This document shows, piece by piece, positions 8,721 through 17,897 of a stretch of 64,000 nt of DNA (the first letter of the stretch is position 1; each line of letters starts with the position of its first letter). Source of the stretch: Chloroflexota bacterium (GTDB lineage Bacteria > Chloroflexota > Anaerolineae > Aggregatilineales > Phototrophicaceae); the NCBI GenBank assembly GCA_016223085.1, contig JACRPS010000008.1:124001-188000 (forward strand). Reading direction: 5' to 3'. Position numbers and translations under genes: made by a program. The notes beneath the pieces are model-generated. The model did no database searches and was not told the origin of the DNA. It was given only the letters and a program-made list of their open reading frames with translations.

Positions 8721-9596
8721 CTACGCCATCGGCTGTTCGCTGGCCTGCGAGGTGCGAACCGCGCCGGGACGGTGGCGGTAGACAAAAAACAGCAGCGCCG
8801 CCACAAACGCGACCGCCGTCACCACCTGCGACACGTTGATGCCGCCGACCAGCGTCACGTCCACGCGCAGGAATTCCAGCAGGAAGCGGATAACGGCGTA
8901 CTGCATGACGTACAGCAGGAAGATGTCTCCCGGCAGCAGACGGCTGCGATAGCGCAGGAACACGTTCAGCAGCACCACAAACGCCAGCAGACTCCACAAC
9001 GATTCGTACAGGAACAGCGGATGGAACAGCGTGGTCGCGGCAGGATAATCCACCGTGCTCAAAAACGGCTCGACACGGTGCGCCGAGTCAATCGTGATGC
9101 CCCAGGGCAGCGTCGTCACCGTGCCGTACAATTCCTGGTTAACGAAGTTCGCCCAGCGGCCAATCGCCTGCGCCAGGGGCAGCGCCACGCCGGCGATATC
9201 CAGCCAGGGGCCAAGCGGCTGCTTGTTGCGCCGCAGGTACAGGTACACCCCCAGCAGGCCGCCCAGCACCGCGCCGAAGATGCTCAACCCGCCGCTCCAG
9301 ATGGCAATCGCGCCATTCTGCAGGTCGAAGAAGTTTTGCAGCAGCCAGGCCGTATCGCGCCCGGCTTCGATCACCGACTTCGATGGGAACAGCACAAACC
9401 ACAGGCGGGCGAAGATGATGCCGGGGATGATGGCCCACGTCAGGCCGCCCCAGACATGTTCGGGGTCGTAGCCGGCGCGCTTCGCCAGCCGTGCCGCGAC
9501 CACCGCCGCGACCAGCATGGCGAACACGATAATCAACCCGTAATAACGGATTTGAAGCTGGTCAAAAAGTAAAATGCCTTCGCGCTGGAATTCCAT
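8721..9596 (-). CDS. lgt: prolipoprotein diacylglyceryl transferase
   Basis: Transfers diacylglycerol from phosphatidylglycerol to the lipobox cysteine of prelipoproteins, in the cytoplasmic membrane; the first step of lipoprotein maturation. 291 aa with about seven TM helices. The Lgt signature region GRWANFVNQELYG is present, and GGLSIFGAVLGG matches the conserved GG-S-x-x-G segment; the histidine found there in E. coli is Phe here, as in other phyla where it is replaced. GGAG precedes the ATG by 9 bases. The WD40 protein at 47.7 kb carries a lipobox and would be a substrate. Confidence 0.96.
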   Translation of the reverse strand: MEFQREGILLFDQLQIRYYGLIIVFAMLVAAVVAARLAKRAGYDPEHVWGGLTWAIIPGIIFARLWFVLFPSKSVIEAGRDTAWLLQNFFDLQNGAIAIWSGGLSIFGAVLGGLLGVYLYLRRNKQPLGPWLDIAGVALPLAQAIGRWANFVNQELYGTVTTLPWGITIDSAHRVEPFLSTVDYPAATTLFHPLFLYESLWSLLAFVVLLNVFLRYRSRLLPGDIFLLYVMQYAVIRFLLEFLRVDVTLVGGINVSQVVTAVAFVAALLFFVYRHRPGAVRTSQASEQPMA

Positions 9597-9625
9597 GAGT
9601 GTTTCTCCTCAAAAAACACGCTTTT

Positions 9626-9654
9626 GCAGGGGCGAACCGGCGGTTCGCCCCTAC
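9626..9654. repeat. family 1 palindrome, copy 3 (AACCGGCGGTT core)
   Basis: GCAGGGGCGAACC and complement, 29 bp, just 3' of the CDP-alcohol phosphatidyltransferase gene and 5' of lgt. Core identical to copies at 46882 and 58317. Confidence 0.88.
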
Positions 9655-9682
9655 CCTCCGTCAGTCAAAAAGCCGACGCGCT

Positions 9683-10282
9683 TCACCAGGCGGTATGCCG
9701 GTAGACGTACCAGAGCCGCTGCAAGCCGGTGACGTTGGTGCCAACCGCCAGCGCCAGCACCCCCAGTTCGAGCAGAATGGGAACGAACAGGATGAGTACG
9801 ATGATGATGACGCGCACGAACCGGTCAAACAGGCCGATTTTGACGGACAATCCAGCTTCACCGGCGCGGGCGCGCACATAGCTGACCACAAAACTGCCGA
9901 TGAGGGCAGCCAGCGCCAGCAGCATCAGCTCGAAGCGTCCCTGGACTGCAAAATAATAACTCAAACCGCCAAAAATAAAAGCGTCGGCATAGCGGTCGAG
10001 CGTGGAATCGAGCACGCCGCCGAAGTTGTCCTTGCGGCCCATCGCCCGCGCCGTCGCGCCGTCCAGCGCGTCCAGCGGCAGCCCCAGCACCAGGATGATG
10101 CCCGCCAGCGGGAACTGCCCGCGCGCGATAAACACCGACGCGATGGCGACCACCACCAGCCCGGCGACGGTCAGCGCGTCCGGGTGCACCTTCAGCCGGT
10201 GCAGGATGGCGCCGGCCCACGAGGTCCAGTCGCGGGTGAAGGCGCGGGCGCGATCGGTGAACGTGATCGGATGGTTCATCAT
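9683..10282 (-). CDS. CDP-alcohol phosphatidyltransferase family protein
   Basis: Integral membrane enzyme that joins a CDP-activated lipid to an alcohol head group (199 aa). The full family motif D-x2-DG-x2-AR-x8-G-x3-D-x3-D is present: DALDGATAR, then GGVLD and STLD with correct spacing. About five to six TM helices follow. The product (phosphatidylglycerol phosphate, phosphatidylinositol phosphate or other) cannot be told. The ORF track starts at 10324, but AAGAGG about 7 bases before the ATG at 10282 decides the start. Divergent from tRNA-Pro, and next to lgt, which needs phosphatidylglycerol. Confidence 0.93.
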   Translation of the reverse strand: MMNHPITFTDRARAFTRDWTSWAGAILHRLKVHPDALTVAGLVVVAIASVFIARGQFPLAGIILVLGLPLDALDGATARAMGRKDNFGGVLDSTLDRYADAFIFGGLSYYFAVQGRFELMLLALAALIGSFVVSYVRARAGEAGLSVKIGLFDRFVRVIIIVLILFVPILLELGVLALAVGTNVTGLQRLWYVYRHTAW

Positions 10283-10333
10283 GGATTGCCTCTTGAAAAC
10301 GGTGTATCTTTCGTCTATACTCACATCAACTTA

Positions 10334-10407
<74 letters not shown>

Positions 10408-10428
10408 TGCGCAATCACACCCGACTGG

Positions 10429-10463
10429 GAGCCTGCTGGATAACCGGCAGGCTCTTTGTTTTA
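10429..10463 (+). terminator. intrinsic terminator after tRNA-Pro
   Basis: GAGCCTGCTGG / CCGGCAGGCTC stem (one G-T pair) with a 4-base loop, followed by TTTGTTTT. Confidence 0.88.
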
Positions 10464-10736
10464 TCTACGGTATAAAACAACACGGGACTCCGAAAGTTTC
10501 TATCCCTGCTACGGCTGAATCATACGCTGTCGTTGGCCGGTACAACAGGGGCATTTTCCCCGCCAATCTCTTTACAAAAACTGCAATTTATGGGAAGATG
10601 AAAGCGATAGCGCAGAGATCGTCAGGCCGAAATCGCAAGCCGCGTATTGCTCTCCTCGCAACCGTTTGTGCTCGCAGGGTGCCACGTCCGCTAGAGCTAT
10701 CAACTGTCCGTTCTGTGCCTGAATAGGAGACCTTTC

Positions 10737-11051
10737 GTGACCAAGAAGTTGTATGTCGGCAATCTGCCTTACAGCGTGACGGAAGACGAAATCCGTGAGC
10801 TGTTTGAGCAGGCCGGGGAAATCACCAGCGTAACGGTGATTACCGACCGCGAGACGGGCCGTTCCAAAGGGTTCGGTTTCGTCGAAATGTCGTCCGAGGA
10901 AGAGGCCCAGGAGGCCATCAAGCGGTTTAACGGTTATGCCATGAGCAAGCGCCCCCTTACCGTCAGCGAGGCGCGCCCGCGCGAGGAGCGCAGCGACAAC
11001 CGCCGCAGCGGTGGTTATGGCAACGATGATCGCGGCCCGCGCCGCTACTAA
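10737..11051 (+). CDS. RRM-domain RNA-binding protein (copy 2)
   Basis: Second small RRM protein, 104 aa, clearly related to the one at 4.2 kb: RNP2 KLYVGNL, RNP1 KGFGFVEM, then the shared EARPREERS segment and a shorter Arg/Gly tail. The start is GTG (GTGACCAAG) with TAGGAGA 7 bases upstream. Preceded by an ~270-base non-coding stretch after the tRNA terminator, long enough for a regulatory 5' leader, and followed by its own terminator. Likely binds RNA under cold or stress; this is family knowledge. Confidence 0.95.
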   Translation: MTKKLYVGNLPYSVTEDEIRELFEQAGEITSVTVITDRETGRSKGFGFVEMSSEEEAQEAIKRFNGYAMSKRPLTVSEARPREERSDNRRSGGYGNDDRGPRRY

Positions 11052-11099
11052 AATCGTGTGGGGCGTTTGCCCTACGTTGCTAATCTAAACCTGAAAATG

Positions 11100-11133
11100 A
11101 ACCGCGTGAGGGAAACCCGCGCGGTTTTGGTTT
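11100..11133 (+). terminator. intrinsic terminator after RRM copy 2
   Basis: AACCGCG / CGCGGTT stem with a 13-base loop, followed by TTGGTTT, 50 bases after the stop codon. Confidence 0.75.
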
Positions 11134-11163
11134 CGCGCCTTGCAATAACCTCTTTTTTCGACG

Positions 11164-11191
11164 GTAGGGACACGATAGATCGTGTCCCTAC
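11164..11191. repeat. family 1 palindrome, copy 4 (ACGATAGATCGT core)
   Basis: GTAGGGACACGATAGATCGT... 28 bp, near-perfect palindrome between the convergent RRM and HtrA genes. Confidence 0.88.
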
Positions 11192-11223
11192 CGAGGTTTA
11201 TCCATTGGGGACGTTTGCCGCGC

Positions 11224-12363
11224 CTACTGCTGCGTATCCGCCTGCATCGGGCGTTCCTGCAGCGTTATGAGTACATCCTGCGTCTGGCCGTCACGCCAGA
11301 TCGTCAGCGTCACCGTGTCGCCGGGCAGTGTGTTTGCTTCCAGATAACCGGTCAAATCGGCCACCTGTGTCACCGGCTCACCGTTGATCGCGGTGATGAT
11401 GTCGCCGTTGATCGGCAGGTCGCCAAACGGCGAACTGACTGCCTCCTCCGTGCCGCGCAATCCGGCTGCCTCCGCCGGGCCACCGGGCACAACCCCAGCC
11501 ACCATGACGCCGTTAACGTCCACCGGCAGGCCCATCGCCTCGCGCTGCGCCGGCTGCAGCGGGCCACCGCTAATCCCCAGGTAGCTGTGGCGGAACTCAC
11601 CATCCTGAATTAAATACGGCACCACCCGGCGCACAGTATTGGACGGAATGGCAAAACCCACGCCGGAACCACTGCGCGAGGCGCTGAGGATGGCCGCGTT
11701 GACGCCGATCACCTGCCCGCCCCAGTTCAGCAGCGGGCCGCCGCTGTTGCCGGGATTAACGGCCGCGTCCGTTTGAATCACCCGCGGGATGACAAACCGT
11801 TCCGAGCCTTCAATGGTGCGGCCAACCGCGCTGACAATGCCAGTAGTCAGGGTGAAGTTTTCCCCGAACGGGCTGCCAATCGCCATCACCCGCTGCCCGA
11901 CCTGCACCTGGTCGGAATCGGCAAATTCGACCGGGTCCAGTTCCGTGCCCACGTCTGCCGGATTAACCTTAATCACTGCCAGGTCGGAACCAGGGTCATG
12001 CCCTACCAGGTCCGCCTCCACAATCCGTCCGTCCACAAACGTCACCTGAATGCTGGCCGCGCCCTCAACCACGTGGTTGTTGGTCACAATGTGACCATCG
12101 GTGTCAATCACAAAGCCGCTGCCCGTGCCCAGTGGCGCATCGTTCCCGGCAACAGTGATGTTGACGGTTGAGTCCACCACATCCTGGTATACCTGGGACA
12201 GCGCCAGTTCTTCCATGTTTAATTGGTAGGGGGGATTAGCCGCCGGCAGCATGGGAACAGCCACCGGGTTGGAGACGGGCTGCTGCTCCTGCATGATCGC
12301 GGGCGAAACCACGCCCAGCAGCAACAGGCCTGCAATCAGCATAACCAAGCCACGTTTAAACAT
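11224..12363 (-). CDS. HtrA/DegP-type serine protease (S1C) with PDZ domain
   Basis: Extracytoplasmic quality-control protease, 379 aa. N-terminal hydrophobic segment (signal peptide or anchor, LVMLIAGLLLLGVVSPA), trypsin-like domain about 75-265 with the triad His in TNNHVVEG, Asp in GSDLAVIK and Ser in NPGNSGGPL, then a single PDZ domain about 275-370 (ending in QDVLITLQERPM). Degrades or refolds misfolded exported proteins. GAGGAGG lies about 10 bases before the ATG. No neighbouring two-component genes are present. Confidence 0.95.
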   Translation of the reverse strand: MFKRGLVMLIAGLLLLGVVSPAIMQEQQPVSNPVAVPMLPAANPPYQLNMEELALSQVYQDVVDSTVNITVAGNDAPLGTGSGFVIDTDGHIVTNNHVVEGAASIQVTFVDGRIVEADLVGHDPGSDLAVIKVNPADVGTELDPVEFADSDQVQVGQRVMAIGSPFGENFTLTTGIVSAVGRTIEGSERFVIPRVIQTDAAVNPGNSGGPLLNWGGQVIGVNAAILSASRSGSGVGFAIPSNTVRRVVPYLIQDGEFRHSYLGISGGPLQPAQREAMGLPVDVNGVMVAGVVPGGPAEAAGLRGTEEAVSSPFGDLPINGDIITAINGEPVTQVADLTGYLEANTLPGDTVTLTIWRDGQTQDVLITLQERPMQADTQQ

Positions 12364-12549
12364 CGCGTTTCAACCTCCTCGTACTCCGTTGAACATGATG
12401 CCGAGGGGATTCCGGGGGGTGCGGGCGCTGGGGAAAAGGAGCGCCAACCCGCGCCGGAACGGAATCCGGTGCAGCATTTAGCGTGATTCACTATAAGTGT
12501 TGGGTATAAAAAATCTATTTGAGAAAAATGACAGTTCGCAAAGGCAGGT

Positions 12550-13809
12550 TCAGCCGGTCGGCACGCATGTGCGATGGCTCACATCCAGTGGTCTGGACGC
12601 CAGCCAGCGTTCCAGATCGTTTGCAGCACGTTCGGCTACTAACGCATTGGCTTCCGCTGTGTAATGGGCGCGGTTCTCGTGGAAGTAACCGGTCAGCCGC
12701 GCCGGTTCAAACGCCGCCTGCGGGTCTATCACGCCCAGGTGGGTTTTGAGGTCGTCCAGCAGATCGGCATAGGCCAACGGCTGTCCGGCAGCCAGCCGGG
12801 CAAGAGCGGTATAATTTGGCAGGTGGATGACTGCAAACCGCGCCCGGTGCGCTTCCACGTCGTCGCGGAAGGCTTCGATGATCGCCCGCGCCAGCCGGGC
12901 CGGTTGACCATTGATGTCATAAAAAGCGGTGGTATTCACCGCTTCCGTCTCCAGCAGTTTCGCCAGCAGCGCCAGCAGTTTACTGTTCAACCACCAGTGA
13001 TCGGCATAATCGTCAGGATGAAAGAAATACTCGTATTCCACCAGCGGCGACTCGGTAAAGTGGGCAATCACATCCGGGACTGCTGCCGGCCCAGGCGTGG
13101 GACGATTCACCAGGCGCAGTTGATCGCCATCCAGCACAAAGCGCGGCTTCAGAAACGGCATGTCGCTGGTGTCGAAATAAAACGGGCGGAACAGGTTTAG
13201 ATTACGCCCCATGTTCTCCGGCTGGAAGCCAAACAGCACCACGTCCGGCTGATAGCGGTAGCCCATTTGCTGCCAGCGCAAAAACGCCTGCCCCATGCCA
13301 TAACCGCGCACGCCGAAGTTGATGACCTCTGCCGGTATGCCGCGCGCATTGAGCAGTTTTTCCAGCCGGTAGCCCCACGACTCAGTCAACGGCACGTCGT
13401 CACCATGTGTGAACGAATCGCCAAACAGCGCGATTCGCAGTATACCCGGCGGCGGGCACAGCTCATATTCAACATCGGCGCGCAAACCGGCGCTGTTGGC
13501 GTGGTACAGGTCGTTGTCGGACACGCCGTTGGGGCGGTTGGTCCAACCCAACTGCGAATCGTACATCAGGTACGAATGGGAACCGAGGTAGTCGTTAATC
13601 AACTGCCGGGTAGTGGCGACCGGCAGCCGGTAGGGCTTGAGCAGCCGCTTGCCATAATGAAACTGCCCATCAGCATCCGTCCAGCCACGCAGCCGGACAA
13701 ACGCCTCGCCGGCGATAAACGCCGCCAGCAGCGAGAGGAGGAGTACCAGAAGAACTTTAAAAAACAGAGTAACAGCAGGATTCGTGCGAGTCCGCGCTTG
13801 AGTGGTCAT
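12550..13809 (-). CDS. SGNH/GDSL-family hydrolase-like protein, membrane-anchored
   Basis: Probable esterase or acyl-transfer enzyme acting outside the membrane, 419 aa. One N-terminal TM (VTLFFKVLLVLLLSLLAAFIAG), then an SGNH fold: block I GDSFTHGDD with the nucleophilic Ser, block II NFGVRGYGMGQ, and a C-terminal HYTAEANALVAERAA that would supply the catalytic His. Related proteins take part in polysaccharide O-acetylation, but no such operon is here. The ORF track uses GTG at 13821; GAGGA 6 bases before ATG at 13809 is preferred. Confidence 0.85.
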   Translation of the reverse strand: MTTQARTRTNPAVTLFFKVLLVLLLSLLAAFIAGEAFVRLRGWTDADGQFHYGKRLLKPYRLPVATTRQLINDYLGSHSYLMYDSQLGWTNRPNGVSDNDLYHANSAGLRADVEYELCPPPGILRIALFGDSFTHGDDVPLTESWGYRLEKLLNARGIPAEVINFGVRGYGMGQAFLRWQQMGYRYQPDVVLFGFQPENMGRNLNLFRPFYFDTSDMPFLKPRFVLDGDQLRLVNRPTPGPAAVPDVIAHFTESPLVEYEYFFHPDDYADHWWLNSKLLALLAKLLETEAVNTTAFYDINGQPARLARAIIEAFRDDVEAHRARFAVIHLPNYTALARLAAGQPLAYADLLDDLKTHLGVIDPQAAFEPARLTGYFHENRAHYTAEANALVAERAANDLERWLASRPLDVSHRTCVPTG

Positions 13810-13905
13810 CGGCGTCCTCACATTACTATGTTACCTTTCAATATAGATTACCCAAACAATTCTAAGAAATACCTCTGAGAGTCTCCACACCAACGCTGAA
13901 TCAGC

Positions 13906-13942
13906 GAAGGCCGGTGTCATTCACTGTCAGACACCGGCCTTC
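13906..13942 (-). terminator. hairpin downstream of the PQQ dehydrogenase gene
   Basis: GAAGGCCGGTGTC / GACACCGGCCTTC, a perfect 13-bp stem with an 11-base loop, about 65 bases past the stop of the minus-strand dehydrogenase gene. No T-run follows, so its role as terminator is likely but not certain. Confidence 0.6.
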
Positions 13943-13993
13943 ATCAAACTGTGCCGATCCGACCTACGTGAGATCGGATAGCCTGCCGGGCTA

Positions 13994-14016
13994 CCGGGTA
14001 GCCTATGGCTACCCGG
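13994..14016. repeat. palindrome containing the stop codon of the sugar dehydrogenase gene
   Basis: CCGGGTAGCC-TAT-GGCTACCCGG, a perfect 10-bp stem with 3-base loop; the TAG stop of the minus-strand gene is inside the stem. Confidence 0.8.
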
Positions 14017-15448
14017 ACGATTCCGGCGTTGTCATCGGGACTTCGGTCGCTTCCGGCGCTGTTGCTGCGCCAGTTTCAGCCGTTCCCTCGGCAGTTGCTT
14101 CGGCGGCTGCCGCTTCCGCCGCTACCAGTTTCCAGACCTTACCGGTGTCACCGACTGGCGCGGAACTTTCGCTGGTTAACACGTACAGTTCGCCGTTATC
14201 GTCCTGTCCGAAGGCCAGCACATTAGCGCCGATACGTTCATTGTCCATACCGGCCACTTTCAGTTCGCCCCAGCTCCACATACCGCCCTCGTCGCTGGCT
14301 TCTGCCCACAGCAGCGTTCCATCCGGTGGGCCAGCCGGTGACTTGGTGTAGTCGCCAAATATGTAATAGCCCTCCAGATCAGGCATGGCACTGCCCCGAT
14401 AGACATAACCACCAACGGCCACCACCCCAACTTCATCGTGACCATACTCGATGATCGGGTCAATTAACGGCTGACCGTCCGCGCCGGTGCTGGCACATTC
14501 AGCAGGCGGTGTTTCGGGGTTGTTGGGATCAAAGCAGTGCGTGCCCTCCTTGATGTTCCAGCCATAGTTGCCGCCGGCAGTGATGATGTCAATTTCTTCG
14601 TACAGGTCCTGCCCGGCATCCGACGCAAACAGGTCGTTGTTCCCGCCCCGGTCAAACGCAATGTGGTAGGGGTTACGCAGGCCATAGGCATAAATCTCGT
14701 CAGCCGCGTTATCATCTGCCGCCGCGAAGGGGTTATCCGCCGGGATGGTGTAGCTGCCGGGTTCGCCGTTCACGTCAATCCGCAGAATGCTGCCATGCAG
14801 ATTGGTTAAATCCTGCGCGTTGCCCAGGCCGGGCGTGTGGCCTTCGTCCACGTCATTGGCGCCACCGCCATCGCCAATCGGGATGTAGAGATAACCGTCC
14901 GGGCCAAAGGTGATGTGGCCAGCATTGTGATTAAACTGCGGCTGGTCAATTTGCAGGACGGTTTTCAGCGTCGCCAGATCAGCCTGATTCGGGTTATCAG
15001 ACGACACATTCAGTTCCGCCAGCACATTGGTATGGTCCCAACCGGCGGGCGCGCCCTCCCGCAGCGGCGCAGTGTAGTAGATGAAGATGCGACCATTGTT
15101 GGCATAATCAGGATGGAAGGCCAGCCCCAGCAGGCCACGTTCGTCGTAATCCGTCCGCAGCGGGACAATTTGCCCGGTCATATCCAGAAACGGTTCGGGC
15201 ATCAGCGTCCCATCGGGACCTACGATCCGAATCAGACCGGCCTGATCCACGATAAACAGCCGTCCGCTGCCGTCATTGGCTGTCGCCATAGCCACCGGCG
15301 CCGCTAAACCTTCCGCGATCAGTTGGACGCCAACCCGGTATTCCTCACTTTCTTCCTGTGCGGATACTCCGATTACGGAAATAGAGATAACCACCAGGAA
15401 AAGGACCGACCAGCGCACGAACCGTACTCGAACTCCATTAAAAGTCAT
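14009..15448 (-). CDS. PQQ-dependent sugar dehydrogenase-like protein (Gdh/sorbosone DH family), secreted
   Basis: Six-bladed beta-propeller of the soluble glucose/sorbosone dehydrogenase family (YliI/Hedgehog-interacting-like), 479 aa. Signal peptide (WSVLFLVVISISVIGVSA-Q). Characteristic segments: GRLFIVDQAGLIRI, ERGLLGLAFHPDY, HNAGHITFGPDGYLYIPIGDGG, YGLRNPYHIAFD, and GGNYGWNIKEGTHC. These proteins oxidise aldose sugars in the periplasm or cell surface using PQQ; some homologues lack proven PQQ binding. The C-terminal ~35 residues are a low-complexity Ala/Glu/Thr tail. GGGAGG lies 8 bases before the ATG. Monocistronic. Confidence 0.9.
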   Translation of the reverse strand: MTFNGVRVRFVRWSVLFLVVISISVIGVSAQEESEEYRVGVQLIAEGLAAPVAMATANDGSGRLFIVDQAGLIRIVGPDGTLMPEPFLDMTGQIVPLRTDYDERGLLGLAFHPDYANNGRIFIYYTAPLREGAPAGWDHTNVLAELNVSSDNPNQADLATLKTVLQIDQPQFNHNAGHITFGPDGYLYIPIGDGGGANDVDEGHTPGLGNAQDLTNLHGSILRIDVNGEPGSYTIPADNPFAAADDNAADEIYAYGLRNPYHIAFDRGGNNDLFASDAGQDLYEEIDIITAGGNYGWNIKEGTHCFDPNNPETPPAECASTGADGQPLIDPIIEYGHDEVGVVAVGGYVYRGSAMPDLEGYYIFGDYTKSPAGPPDGTLLWAEASDEGGMWSWGELKVAGMDNERIGANVLAFGQDDNGELYVLTSESSAPVGDTGKVWKLVAAEAAAAEATAEGTAETGAATAPEATEVPMTTPESSG

Positions 15449-15734
15449 AGTTCCAGCCTCCCAGCTACTAACAGTACGTCACGACCGTTGTGAAAACCGG
15501 GACTGACTCCAGGCGCGATTACCCGAAATCAGCCCTGGTTCTAGCTACGGAATTTGTTGTAAGGCCGGATGTTAGATTTGTGAGTGTTTGGTGAGGAGGG
15601 TGTATAAAAACTATCTGAAAATCGCTAGTGACAAACAGGTAGTGGCAGGCATAAACTGAAGTGTCGAGGATTTGCTGATCCTATCCAGATTCATGGCTGC
15701 TTTTGCGGTACTATCAACTCCAGGAGTAGTAAGT
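15449..15734. other. intergenic, 286 bp
   Basis: Divergent start regions of the sugar dehydrogenase (minus) and the P-loop kinase (plus). I see no repeat of families 1 or 2 and no convincing ORF. Confidence 0.5.
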
Positions 15735-16202
15735 GTGGCGACTCTCCATCTGATGGTTGGACTTCCTTGCTCAGGGAAAACCACGCTTGCGCAGAAGCTT
15801 GAGCGTGAGCAATCGGCCCTTCGACTGACAACCGATGAATGGCACATACATCTCTTCGGTCAGGATGCTGAGGAGCCGGAACATGATACTCGGCATCGTC
15901 TGATTGAAGCGATGCTTTGGAACATCGCAAGCAGAGCGCTTGAATTGGGAATGAATGTAATCCTCGATTTCGGCTTCTGGGCACGAGAGGAACGCGAAGA
16001 TTATCGGTCTCGAGCGAAGCAGCTTGGGGCCAGCAGCGAAATACACTTTCTCGATGTCTCGGCGGATGAGTTGATGCACCGGCTTGCGGTAAGAAATTCG
16101 CAGCCTTCGCAAACAAGTTTCTATATTCCCGAAGCGATGATGAAACCCTGGATTGCATTCTTCCAGCGTCCAACGCCTGACGAACTTCAGCGCCGGGAGT
16201 AG
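15735..16202 (+). CDS. small P-loop kinase (AAA_33/zeta-toxin-like)
   Basis: 155-aa nucleotide-binding protein with Walker A GLPCSGKTT near its N-terminus, an acidic TTDEW segment, DFGFWAREERED in the middle and HRLAVRN. This pattern fits ATP-dependent small-molecule kinases annotated AAA_33, which include polynucleotide kinase and aminoglycoside or chloramphenicol phosphotransferase-like proteins. Substrate unknown. The track starts at a TTG (15672); I prefer GTG at 15735 because AGGAG sits 8 bases before it and the P-loop then begins near residue 8, as usual. Base composition is less GC-rich than neighbours, so recent acquisition is possible. Confidence 0.8.
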   Translation: MATLHLMVGLPCSGKTTLAQKLEREQSALRLTTDEWHIHLFGQDAEEPEHDTRHRLIEAMLWNIASRALELGMNVILDFGFWAREEREDYRSRAKQLGASSEIHFLDVSADELMHRLAVRNSQPSQTSFYIPEAMMKPWIAFFQRPTPDELQRRE

Positions 16203-16334
16203 AGGCAAGGAGGTCGTACTGAAATTAACGGTAGCGACCGCCCCGTTTTTTGGCAACGCGGATATTCAGGGTAACTCAAAGTATGTAGCAGATGCCCACG
16301 CATTTCAGTTCCCCGAATGCGTCGTTTCGGGTTC

Positions 16335-17786
16335 TTACAGCCCCCTGGCCTTCGCTTCGTTCCACAGCGCGTCAAGTTCCGCCAGCGTGTGGTCTTCGAG
16401 CTGTTTGCCGTTGGCGGCTACCCGGTCTTCGATGTAGTGGAAGCGGCGGTAGAACTTGGCGTTGGCCTCGCGCAGCGCCGTTTCCGGCTCGATCTTCCAC
16501 CAGCGTGCCAGATTGACCAGCACAAACAGCAGATCGCCGTATTCCTCGGCGCGGTGGTCGCTGTCGGTCGCGGCGAACAGTTCTTCCAGTTCTTCGCGCG
16601 CTTTGGCGATTACATCCTCGACGCGCTCCCAGTCAAAGCCCGGCTTGGCGGCTTTGGCCTGGTACTGGTAGGCTTGCAGCAGCGCCGGCAGCCCTTTCGG
16701 CACCCCATCAAGAATTGACTCGCGCTCGATACCCTGTTCGGCGTGTTCCTTGCGTTTGAGCTGCTCCCAGTTCTGCACCACTTCGTCCGCGCCGGAGACA
16801 TTCACCTCGCCCCACACGTGCGGGTGGCGGTGAATCAGCTTGCGGTTGATATGGCTCAATACGTCCGCCATCTGGAAATCGCCGTTTTCGGTAGCAATCT
16901 GCGCGTGCAGGCCGATCTGCAGGAACAGGTCGCCCAGTTCCCCCGCCAGCGCCTCCATGTCGTCGGCGTCAATCGCTTCCAGCACTTCGTGGGTTTCTTC
17001 CAGCAGATACTGGCGCAGCGACCGGTGCGTCTGCTTGCGGTCCCAGGGGCAGCCTTCCGGCGCGCGCAGGTGCGCGATGATCTCCTGGAACTGCTCGAAG
17101 CTGGACATGTTGCCCCGCGCCGGCACGTAGAGCGAAGTCATGTGCTGGATGTGCGGGCTGCGGTCAATCTCATACAGCGGCAGTTCTTCGGTCAGGGCGC
17201 TGTCCGTCCCAGCGGCGTGTATCAGCGTCACGCGGAAGTCGTCCGGGTACTGGTTCATCAGCGTCAGTTTGACGTTGGCGGCCACGTCGCGGCTGTAGAC
17301 CTGTCCCAGCAGCGCCGGGTAATCGGGGTTGATCGGCGGGTGGTGCATGGCGGCTATTTCAATGCCGTCAAACACCTGCAGGCCATCGAGCGCGTCCAGT
17401 TCCAGCAGCGCCAGCGTCGGCTCAACAAAGCTGATGCCGTTGACGATTTCGACCGGGATGCCCGCGTCCTTTGCCGCCTTAAGCAACTGCGTCACGGTGG
17501 ATTCGCCCACCAGCGGGTCGCCAGGGACGGCGTACACCACGTCGCCCTGTCTGGCGGCGTCCAGTACCTCCCGCGCGATTTCGGCGTACACGTCCTCGAA
17601 GCGGTCAATCGTGTCGTACAGGTGGTCGAAGTTGTGGTAGGCAATGCCGTTCTGCGGCAGGCACGCCACGCAGTTGTGGCGCTCGGTGCGCAGGTAGACC
17701 GTTTTGGCCTGCTTCAGCACCCGCCACGCCCGGCGCGACAGGTCGTCAATGTCTCCCGGCCCCAGGCCGACGATGGTGAGCGTCAT
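16335..17786 (-). CDS. mazG: tetrapyrrole methylase domain / MazG NTP pyrophosphohydrolase fusion
   Basis: YabN-like two-domain protein, 483 aa. Residues 1-225 are a tetrapyrrole (SAM-dependent) methylase fold (VGLGPGDIDDLSRRAW at the start; PGDPLVGESTV). Residues about 235-480 are MazG: CPWDRKQTH, EETHEVLEAID, ELGDLFLQIGLHAQI and HRHPHVWGE, with the EExxE/ExxD metal-binding residues present. MazG hydrolyses noncanonical or excess NTPs to NMP and PPi; the role of the methylase part is unknown in this fusion. AGAAGGAT precedes the ATG. Monocistronic. Confidence 0.94.
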   Translation of the reverse strand: MTLTIVGLGPGDIDDLSRRAWRVLKQAKTVYLRTERHNCVACLPQNGIAYHNFDHLYDTIDRFEDVYAEIAREVLDAARQGDVVYAVPGDPLVGESTVTQLLKAAKDAGIPVEIVNGISFVEPTLALLELDALDGLQVFDGIEIAAMHHPPINPDYPALLGQVYSRDVAANVKLTLMNQYPDDFRVTLIHAAGTDSALTEELPLYEIDRSPHIQHMTSLYVPARGNMSSFEQFQEIIAHLRAPEGCPWDRKQTHRSLRQYLLEETHEVLEAIDADDMEALAGELGDLFLQIGLHAQIATENGDFQMADVLSHINRKLIHRHPHVWGEVNVSGADEVVQNWEQLKRKEHAEQGIERESILDGVPKGLPALLQAYQYQAKAAKPGFDWERVEDVIAKAREELEELFAATDSDHRAEEYGDLLFVLVNLARWWKIEPETALREANAKFYRRFHYIEDRVAANGKQLEDHTLAELDALWNEAKARGL

Positions 17787-17897
17787 GGTGCATCCTTCTC
17801 AGTGTGAAAAACGTAAAATCTTTCGCAGTCGTCAAGGAAATGATGGCATTTTATTGTAGAATCAAAGTAAGTCTTTCATTAGCAAACGGGGCTTTTT